A stretch of 64,000 nt of DNA from Henriciella marina (GTDB lineage Bacteria > Pseudomonadota > Alphaproteobacteria > Caulobacterales > Hyphomonadaceae), in contig NZ_JAPWGW010000001.1 of NCBI RefSeq assembly GCF_027213945.1, positions 1 to 64,000 on the forward strand. The letters run 5' to 3'. The translations under genes were made by a program, and so were the position numbers. Shown here in pieces: positions 58,082 through 64,000 of this stretch. Below the pieces are notes generated by a model, which was not told where the DNA came from, did no database searches, and saw only the letters and a list, made by a program, of their open reading frames with translations. Positions within the stretch are counted from its first letter, which is position 1. Every line of letters starts with the position of its first letter.

Positions 58082-59761
58082 CTATTCGGCCGGCTGCAGC
58101 TCAGCGGCTGCCGGCGGTTGGCTTACGGGATTTGCATCAGCGGGCTGGTTGATGCGTTCATGGCCCATCGCGGTGCGGATCAGGTTGTAGGACATGATCA
58201 TCGCGCCGCTGAGATAGAGCAGGCCGCCCACCATGCGGATGATGTAGCTGATATGCTTGGCCTCGACCGTTTCCACGAAGCTGTATTCGAGGAAGCCGAA
58301 GTCGTTATAGGCACGCCACATCAGGCCTTCCATGATGCCCGCGAACCACATCGACACGATGTAGAAGACGATGCCGATCGTCGCGAGCCAAAAGTGCCAT
58401 TCGACAAGCGCGACCGAGTAGAGGCTCTTACGCTTGTACAGCCACTGGGTGAGGCAGTAGAGCGCCCCGAAGGAAATGAAGCCAACCCAGCCGAGTGCAC
58501 CGGAATGCACATGGCCAATGCCCCATTCAGTGTAGTGGCTGAGCGAGTTCACTGCCCGGACTGACATGAGCGGGCCTTCAAAGGTCGACATGCCATAGAA
58601 GGCGAGCGAGACGACCATCATGCGGACCACAGGGTCGGTGCGCAGCTTGTCCCAGGCGCCCGACAGGGTCATCACGCCGTTGATCATGCCGCCCCAGCTT
58701 GGCATCCACAGCATGATCGAGAAGGTCATGCCGAGGGTCTGCGCCCACTGCGGAAGAGCGGTGTAGTGCAGGTGGTGCGGACCTGCCCAGATATAGATGA
58801 AGATCAGCGACCAGAAGTGCACGATCGACAGGCGGTAGGAATAGACCGGCCGGTCAACGCGCTTCGGGATGTAATAATACATGATCGCAAGGAAGCCGGT
58901 CGTCAGGAAGAAGCCGACAGCGTTGTGGCCATACCACCACTGGGTCAGCGCATCCTGGACCCCCGCGAAGAGCTGATAGCTTTTGGCCGAGCCGAGCGAG
59001 ACCGGCAGCGAGAGATTATTCACGATGTGCAGCATCGCGATGGTCACAATGAAAGACAGGTAGAACCAGTTCGCCACGTAAATGTGGGGCTCTTTGCGCT
59101 TCCACAGCGTGCCGAGGAAGATGATCAGATAGGCGACCCAGACGATGGTCAGCCAGAGGTCAGCATACCATTCAGGTTCAGCATATTCCTTGGATTGGGT
59201 GATCCCCATGAGGTAGCCGGTCGCGGCCAGCACGATGAAGAGCTGGTAGCCCCAGAACACGAACCACGGCCACATGCCGCCAAAGAGGCGCGCGCGGGTC
59301 GTGCGCTGAACCACATGGAAACTGGTCGCGAGCAGGACATTGCCGCCGAAGGCAAAGATCACGGCGGACGTGTGAAGCGGACGGAGCCTACCAAAATTCG
59401 TCCACCCAAGCTCCTCGAAATAGAAGAGATTTGGCCAGGTCAGCTGGCAGGCGATGATCACGCCAACGAGCAAGCCAGCAAGGCTCCAGAACATGGATGC
59501 AGCCACGCCGAACTTGACCAGCGTGTCCTCATATTGCGTCTCGTCAAAGGGGTCGCGGTCGCCCAGCTTGCCTGCCCAGAGTGCGATGCCCACCAGCCAG
59601 GCGATGATCGCAGAAAAGAACAGGAGCGCGTGCACGCCCATCAGGTGATCTGCTGCATTGCCGGCGATCAGGATCGCCAGAACAGCAAAAACGCAAAGGA
59701 AAGCCGACACCATTCCGGTGCTGCTGTCCCTCGCCCCTCTTTTAAGGATGCTGGTGCTCAA
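58082..59761 (-). CDS. ccoN: cbb3 oxidase catalytic subunit CcoN
   Basis: 559 residues with about twelve membrane helices. CuB/haem region [13 protein letters not shown] and further His residues in [28 protein letters not shown] and [17 protein letters not shown]. Reduces O2 to water with very high affinity and pumps protons. First gene of the leftward operon ccoNOQP-GHIS-hemN. The promoter is in 59762-59919; there is no TTGAT-N4-ATCAA FNR/FixK box there, but there is a CATACGTATG palindrome. Confidence 0.97.
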   Translation of the reverse strand: MSTSILKRGARDSSTGMVSAFLCVFAVLAILIAGNAADHLMGVHALLFFSAIIAWLVGIALWAGKLGDRDPFDETQYEDTLVKFGVAASMFWSLAGLLVGVIIACQLTWPNLFYFEELGWTNFGRLRPLHTSAVIFAFGGNVLLATSFHVVQRTTRARLFGGMWPWFVFWGYQLFIVLAATGYLMGITQSKEYAEPEWYADLWLTIVWVAYLIIFLGTLWKRKEPHIYVANWFYLSFIVTIAMLHIVNNLSLPVSLGSAKSYQLFAGVQDALTQWWYGHNAVGFFLTTGFLAIMYYYIPKRVDRPVYSYRLSIVHFWSLIFIYIWAGPHHLHYTALPQWAQTLGMTFSIMLWMPSWGGMINGVMTLSGAWDKLRTDPVVRMMVVSLAFYGMSTFEGPLMSVRAVNSLSHYTEWGIGHVHSGALGWVGFISFGALYCLTQWLYKRKSLYSVALVEWHFWLATIGIVFYIVSMWFAGIMEGLMWRAYNDFGFLEYSFVETVEAKHISYIIRMVGGLLYLSGAMIMSYNLIRTAMGHERINQPADANPVSQPPAAAELQPAE

Positions 59762-59859
59762 TTTGCCTACCCCTCAACATTCAAACCCCGCCGGAAGCGG
59801 CGGCTGTCTCATCATGGCAGAGGGATTACGGAAGCTCGGAAGTGTTCGGTATACGGGCT

Positions 59860-59869
59860 CATACGTATG
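59860..59869. promoter_or_regulatory. Palindrome upstream of ccoN, candidate FixJ-type site
   Basis: CATACGTATG, perfect 10-bp palindrome about 100 bp before ccoN and 50 bp before the small membrane protein gene on the other strand. TACGTA cores occur in known FixJ-bound promoters. With fixLJ adjacent and no FNR box visible, direct FixJ control of ccoN is a possibility. Low-information motif. Confidence 0.3.
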
Positions 59870-59919
59870 GGCCAGCCTGTCGCAGACGCAGTAGGTTGCG
59901 GGCATCAGGAGGCCTCCGC

Positions 59920-60183
59920 ATGAACCGTGTCATTATACTTACCGTCGGGCTGGCCATCGCGATGATCGCGTGGCCGCAAGTCCAGTCGCATCACCTGCGG
60001 ACTGAGCTGCTGCAACTTGCCTGGTGCTCGTCGTCAGGACAGGCGCCCGGCACATCCAGCTTTTTCGGTATGCATTGCGTCTGGTGCCCGGTTTTCCTGT
60101 CCGGCATCGCCGTCATGGTCGTCAGCCCGTTCCTGCAGCACGCTCGCACTTTGGTGCAGCGCCTCGCGCGCATCATCCCATGA
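59920..60183 (+). CDS. Small membrane protein with paired Cys motifs, between cbb3 and fixLJ
   Basis: 87 residues, ATG at 59920 with AGGAGG upstream. N-terminal hydrophobic segment (signal or helix, 2-20), then LAWCSSSGQAP and GMHCVWCPVFLSG, and a second hydrophobic stretch. The order Cys-x-x-x-Gly ... His-Cys-x-x-Cys resembles DUF2946-type proteins associated with copper, but similarity is short. It is divergent from ccoN and lies upstream of fixL. A copper-handling role for the oxidase is a guess from context and cysteines. Confidence 0.65.
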   Translation: MNRVIILTVGLAIAMIAWPQVQSHHLRTELLQLAWCSSSGQAPGTSSFFGMHCVWCPVFLSGIAVMVVSPFLQHARTLVQRLARIIP

Positions 60184-60297
60184 CAATTCAGCACCTCTCC
60201 TCACGCTACTTGTTGACCACCCTGCCCTGCCTGTCGCATTGCGGTTATGCAGATGTCAGGGGTGTGAACACTGAAAAGTCGGGACCAGATCTACGAT

Positions 60298-61422
60298 ATG
60301 GCGGAGATGGACGTTGACGCGCTCCATCACCATTTCCGGTCCATCCTTCAATCGGTTCCGGATGCCATGGTTGTCATCAACGACGCCGGGATCGTCACTG
60401 CTGTTAGCAAGGCAGCAGAGACCCTGTTTGGCTACGAAGCTGACCAACTGCTTGGGCGCAATGTCAGCATCCTCATGTCGCCAACCGACAAGTCGCAGCA
60501 TGACGGTTACATCTCGCGCTATCTTCGCACCGGCGAGCGCCAGATTATCGGCATTGGCCGCACAGTTACGGCACGGCGCGCCGACGGCTCTCTGTTTCCA
60601 ATTGATCTCAAGATCGGCGAGGCAAAGATTGGCGACCATTATCTCTTCACGGCATTCATGCGGGACCTGACCGAGCAGCGGCGCAATGAAACGCGCATGA
60701 AGGCCTTACAGGCCGAGCTCGTGCATTTTTCGAGGCTGAGCTCCGTCGGCACAATGGCCTCCGCCCTCGCGCATGAGCTGAACCAGCCGCTCACCGTCGT
60801 GACGAATTACCTCGAAGCCGCCCGTGACCTGCTCGATGCGCCGGACGAAGAGACTATGAAAATGGTGCAGGAAGCGCTCGGCGAAGCGGCCAAACAATCT
60901 GTCCGCGCAGGCCAGATCGTCCGTAAGCTGCGCGACTATGTCTCTCGCGGTGAAGTCGAGAAAAGGCCCACAGACCTTGTTCCGCTGCTCGGTGATGCGG
61001 TCGCCCTCGTCCAGACGGAAATGAGCGCGGCGTCGGGCGCTATTTCTGTCAGCGTGGCGGAAAGCACACCGCATGTGATGATCGATCCGATCCAGATCCA
61101 GCAAGTCGTCATCAATATTGTTCGTAATGCCATTGAAGCCGTCGCGCCTCAGGTAGAACCCAAGATCGATATTCGCGCCACGATAGGCGGCAATGGCATG
61201 GTGCTGGTCTCAATTGAGGATAACGGTCCCGGAATAGACCGTGAAGTTTCCGAACACCTCTTCCGTCCGCTGGCCAGCTCCAAATCCACCGGCATGGGCC
61301 TTGGGCTTTCCATCTGCCGCACCATTGTCGAAGCGCATGGCGGCACTATCGAAGCGATGCCCGCAGGCGACACGGGCACGCGTTTCGCATTCACGCTTGA
61401 ACCTGTAGAAACCGAGGTATGA
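60298..61422 (+). CDS. fixL: Oxygen-sensing histidine kinase FixL (soluble)
   Basis: 374 residues. A PAS domain begins almost at once (about residues 12-125). It keeps the FixL haem ligand, His68 in SQHDGYISRY (equivalent to His200 of Bradyrhizobium FixL), and the distal Arg88 in IIGIGRTV (Arg220). The kinase core follows: phospho-acceptor His159 in SALAHELNQPL, N box VVINIVRNAIEA, and G boxes EDNGPGI and GMGLGLSICRTIVEAHGG. No membrane helix, so it is cytoplasmic. It senses O2 through haem and phosphorylates FixJ. It overlaps fixJ by four bases. The start could be a few codons off; no strong ribosome site. Confidence 0.93.
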   Translation: MAEMDVDALHHHFRSILQSVPDAMVVINDAGIVTAVSKAAETLFGYEADQLLGRNVSILMSPTDKSQHDGYISRYLRTGERQIIGIGRTVTARRADGSLFPIDLKIGEAKIGDHYLFTAFMRDLTEQRRNETRMKALQAELVHFSRLSSVGTMASALAHELNQPLTVVTNYLEAARDLLDAPDEETMKMVQEALGEAAKQSVRAGQIVRKLRDYVSRGEVEKRPTDLVPLLGDAVALVQTEMSAASGAISVSVAESTPHVMIDPIQIQQVVINIVRNAIEAVAPQVEPKIDIRATIGGNGMVLVSIEDNGPGIDREVSEHLFRPLASSKSTGMGLGLSICRTIVEAHGGTIEAMPAGDTGTRFAFTLEPVETEV

Positions 61423-62045
61423 CTGATTCAGAAAAGCCGCTGGTCCATCTCGTCGATGATGATGAGGCTATCCGTCACTCAGCCAGCTTCATGCTGCGCC
61501 TTGCAGGCTACCGCGTGCAGACCCATCCAGATGGGGTAAGCTTCCTCGCAAAGCTCGACGAGCTGGAATCGGGCTGCATTCTGCTGGATGTCCAGATGCC
61601 GCAGATGAACGGGCTCGCCGTGCAGAAAGCATTGAATGAGCGCGGCTGCGAGATGCCGATCATTGTCCTCACAGGACATGGTGATGTGTCGGTGGCCGTT
61701 CAGGCCATGAAGGCTGGCGCGGTCAATTTCGTTGAAAAGCCATATGAAAAGCAGGTCCTGCTCCAGGCGATCACTGAGGGCGTCGAACACCTCGACAGCC
61801 TACATCAGGGCGCGATCCAGAAGGCCGAAGCGGAAAAGCGGCTCGCCCATCTCAGCCCGCGCGAACGCGATATCCTCAACGGTCTCGTGGATGGATTGAC
61901 CAATAAAGGCATCGCGAACTCGCTCGATATCTCCCCCCGCACAGTTGAGATCCACCGCGCGAATATGATGGACAAGCTCGGCGTCGACAGTCTGTCTGCG
62001 GCCCTTCGGATCGCCTTTGCCGCCGGCCTTGGCGCCAGCAGCTAG
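61419..62045 (+). CDS. fixJ: Response regulator FixJ
   Basis: 208 residues. Receiver domain with acidic pair in VHLVDDDEAIR, phospho-acceptor Asp57 in CILLDVQMPQMNG, Thr85 in VLTGHGDV and Lys107 in VEKPYE. C-terminal LuxR-type helix-turn-helix: LSPRERDILNGLVDGLTNKG and ISPRTVEIHRANMMDKLGV. Activated by FixL at low O2, it turns on the fixK-type regulator and oxidase genes in rhizobia; here the oxidase operon itself is 1.7 kb away. No fixK gene is in the window. Confidence 0.94.
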   Translation: MTDSEKPLVHLVDDDEAIRHSASFMLRLAGYRVQTHPDGVSFLAKLDELESGCILLDVQMPQMNGLAVQKALNERGCEMPIIVLTGHGDVSVAVQAMKAGAVNFVEKPYEKQVLLQAITEGVEHLDSLHQGAIQKAEAEKRLAHLSPRERDILNGLVDGLTNKGIANSLDISPRTVEIHRANMMDKLGVDSLSAALRIAFAAGLGASS

Positions 62046-62073
62046 GCGGCCTGTCAGGCCTCGAGGGCCGCGC
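62046..62073. terminator. Hairpin between fixJ and the autotransporter gene (convergent ends)
   Basis: GGCGGCC and GGCCGC arms around TGTCAGGCCTCGAG, lying exactly between two convergent stops. No clear T run on either strand, so a bidirectional or Rho-assisted terminator. Confidence 0.35.
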
Positions 62074-64000
62074 CTAGTACCGCTGCATACTCGCACTGCA
62101 GCCAGACTGGCTCGCAAACGAGCTGTGTACGCCGCCGCCCGGCACATCACAGCGGCCACCAAGACCCATTCCCCCCGCAGCAGACGCCAGCGCTTGCACA
62201 CCCTGTCCAAGCCCGCCTGAACCGAATGGCACGCGGATCTCTATCCGTGCCGTCTCCGCCCGGAAGTCCCCGGCGCCGACACCTGCAATACCAACCTCGA
62301 GGCGCACCTGCGGTCCCCACTTGGTCTGCGTCGCCACACCGATCCGCGCGTCTGCCCGAAGGTCGGTATCATCCGTGCTCAGGAAGCCACGCTCTGTCAG
62401 CAGATCTGCGCTGTCATAGTCCCACACCGCATTGAGCCTGCCGCTCAGCTGCAGCCAGCTGCCATCGCGGAACTCATTGCGCCAGGCGACCTCCGGGCCC
62501 GCCCGGAAGCGGCCAAGACTGATATCCTGCGCTGGGATCTTGATGCCGAGTGTGTCGGTATAGGCCGATTGGGTTTCCTTGTACTGGGTGATCCCGGCCT
62601 GCGGACGTACCGTCCATGGGCCAGAGCGGATTTCACCGGTCACATTCGCCCGGACCATGTAGCGCTCGGTTTCGAAGTCATCGCTATAGAGGCCGAGCGG
62701 GTTCACCCGGTTGTCTGATTCCCCGAACATGGCGAGGCCGTCCACGACTAGGCTGTCCTTCACGCGCCAGACCGCATACGGACCGGCCATCCAGCCCTCA
62801 CCCTGCACCTGCGCCCCGCGGACCGCACCGGCATCGCTGAAGACTTCGCGTGCCTCATCCTCCATCCAGTCATACTGGGCCATCGCACCGATGATGACGT
62901 CATCCCGCAGGAGATAGTCGACGCCAAGCTGCACGGTGGCAAAGTCGGTTCTGGACCGTTCATCCGCGCGATCATCGCGGATACCGGACGCTTCAGCGGC
63001 AAGCCACACATCCCAGCCATCGAGGAACGACGCTTCTGAGTTATTGAACCGCGCGCCTGTATTTGCCTCATCGGCAACAACCGCATTGCGGGCACCCGAC
63101 AGAGAGACACTGAAGTCCATCTGGTAGTAGCCTGCGCCCGATGCGTTGGCGGACATGCCACCGCGCTGGGCTGAATCGCGATCAGAAAAACGGCGCGACA
63201 GTTCTGGCGCAGCGTCGATGATCCGGTCGGCGCGGCGGAGCATGAAGTTGCGGATGGCCCGCTGCGTCGCGAGGCGGACCGCATCCTCATCACGCACATT
63301 CTCAAACACGCAGACAATGCTCTCACCCGGATCGACATCAACCGTCGCCGTGTCAGTCGCCGCGTCATAGAGCGTGGCCCCATCAAGGTCGCCCGAACAG
63401 TTGAACGCTTTCACCCGCCAGCCCGGAGGCGCCATCTGGGTAATGTCATAGCTGCCGAACAGGATGTCCCCGCTGCTGGCACTCGCCCGGTTATTGCTCG
63501 TCGAAAGCGTCAGATTGTCGAAGGCCGGCACGTCGGAAGCATAGGTGAAGCTCGCCTCGCCAGATGGCCCCTCCTGCGTCGTTGCAACAAGCTGGACGTT
63601 ACCGAAGCGCTCCTGCACCGCGACATTGACGGGCAGTTCCACCAGGATCGTGCCGGCGCTCAGGCCAACGCCAACCGCGCCGCCATTTCCGCCAGACTGA
63701 ACCGGCTGACCGTTCGCACCGCCCATAGACGCAAGCGCGACCGGCGCATCGCCCACAGTAACGGTAACGGTCCCGAGATAATCGCCCGGATCCAGGCTAT
63801 TCACGGCATCGTTGAGACTGACGGACAGATCGAACGTTCCGAGCGGCGAAATCGTGCCCGAAAGCGGCGTGACCGTGATCCACGGCACATCAACCTGCAC
63901 GGTGAACGGGAGTGGTGCACTGCCAGGGTTGGAGATCGTGGCGACAGATGCGGCCTGTTCAGGGTCAGCAATGTCGGAACTCAGATCGATCACGACTTCG
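62074..64000 (-). CDS. Autotransporter-type outer-membrane protein, 5' part outside the window
   Basis: At least 642 codons, open at the right edge. The visible N-side is made of beta-rich repeat domains (NPGSAPLPFTVQVDVPWITV, SLNDAVNSLDPGDYLG, then an IPT/Ig-like region). From about residue 330 the sequence is an autotransporter beta-barrel: SFLDGWDVWLAAEASGIRDD, VQLGVDYLLRDDVIIGAMAQ, YAVWRVKDSLVVDGLAMFG, then AETARIEIRVPF. The last Phe would normally end the protein, but 49 more residues follow (Gly-rich, with two Cys), which is unusual. Surface display or adhesion is likely. The passenger is mostly outside the window. Confidence 0.8.
   Translation of the reverse strand, partial: EVVIDLSSDIADPEQAASVATISNPGSAPLPFTVQVDVPWITVTPLSGTISPLGTFDLSVSLNDAVNSLDPGDYLGTVTVTVGDAPVALASMGGANGQPVQSGGNGGAVGVGLSAGTILVELPVNVAVQERFGNVQLVATTQEGPSGEASFTYASDVPAFDNLTLSTSNNRASASSGDILFGSYDITQMAPPGWRVKAFNCSGDLDGATLYDAATDTATVDVDPGESIVCVFENVRDEDAVRLATQRAIRNFMLRRADRIIDAAPELSRRFSDRDSAQRGGMSANASGAGYYQMDFSVSLSGARNAVVADEANTGARFNNSEASFLDGWDVWLAAEASGIRDDRADERSRTDFATVQLGVDYLLRDDVIIGAMAQYDWMEDEAREVFSDAGAVRGAQVQGEGWMAGPYAVWRVKDSLVVDGLAMFGESDNRVNPLGLYSDDFETERYMVRANVTGEIRSGPWTVRPQAGITQYKETQSAYTDTLGIKIPAQDISLGRFRAGPEVAWRNEFRDGSWLQLSGRLNAVWDYDSADLLTERGFLSTDDTDLRADARIGVATQTKWGPQVRLEVGIAGVGAGDFRAETARIEIRVPFGSGGLGQGVQALASAAGGMGLGGRCDVPGGGVHSSFASQSGCSASMQRY

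Noticed and set aside
59762-59919. FNR/FixK box (TTGAT-N4-ATCAA) before ccoN
   Set aside because: I read the whole region on both strands and found no such sequence.
1-64000. CRISPR array, prophage module, toxin-antitoxin or restriction system
   Set aside because: No regularly spaced direct repeats, cas genes, phage structural genes or paired small toxin/antitoxin genes were seen. The ParB-like remnant is the only hint of a phage or plasmid gene.

Overview
The window is chromosomal DNA from a high-GC alphaproteobacterium. The ccoNOQP-ccoGHIS-hemN operon next to fixLJ, two large TonB-dependent receptors, curlin-like proteins and many short-chain dehydrogenases and acyl-CoA enzymes fit an aerobic or microaerobic, probably aquatic member of the Hyphomonadaceae/Caulobacterales. 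That placement is inferred from gene content; there is no rRNA or tRNA gene to confirm it.

Layout. 0-1.6 kb: the end of an RND metal-efflux permease followed by a small membrane protein and two CusF-like copper-binding proteins. 1.8-4.2 kb: an acyltransferase, then a complete IS6-family insertion sequence that has cut off a ParB-like gene. 4.7-10 kb: a regulator made of two fused TetR repressors, divergent from a TonB receptor, then a serine hydrolase. 10.2-24.3 kb: a catabolic cluster. A leftward operon (CoA ligase, GntR regulator, SDR, aminoglycoside-phosphotransferase-like kinase, MDR reductase) diverges from a rightward operon (acyl-CoA dehydrogenase, iron-type alcohol dehydrogenase, alpha/beta hydrolase, VOC protein). 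Leftward genes for a Baeyer-Villiger monooxygenase, a P450 and a Rieske oxygenase follow. The same GntR-type palindrome lies between the divergent operons and upstream of the Rieske gene. The kinase/ACAD/SDR/ligase set resembles the levulinate (lva) and ACAD10/11 logic for hydroxyacyl-CoA breakdown.

24.4-39.7 kb: a scarred region and then an L-fucose utilisation island. It holds a TonB receptor, a GPH sugar symporter, TetR and IclR regulators, a mutarotase, an alpha-L-fucosidase and all five steps of the non-phosphorylative route from L-fucose to pyruvate and lactate, with a Coq4-like gene at the end. About 95-bp direct repeats carrying a terminator, and two 190-bp elements with IS6-like ends, flank the island.

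39.7-47.6 kb: an endonuclease/phosphatase-family protein and a cardiolipin synthase, a broken KDPG aldolase fused to an IS6 end, and a six-gene leftward operon in which every gene overlaps the next (two small proteins, amidohydrolase, epoxide hydrolase, FAD monooxygenase, TetR). 47.8-50.5 kb: two tandem curlin-like genes and an acyl-CoA dehydrogenase. 50.5-59.8 kb: hemN and the complete cbb3 oxidase structural and assembly operon, leftward. 59.9-62 kb: a small Cys-containing membrane protein and fixLJ with the haem ligand of FixL conserved, a plausible oxygen switch for the oxidase. 62.1-64 kb: the C-terminal part of an autotransporter-type outer-membrane protein that runs off the window.
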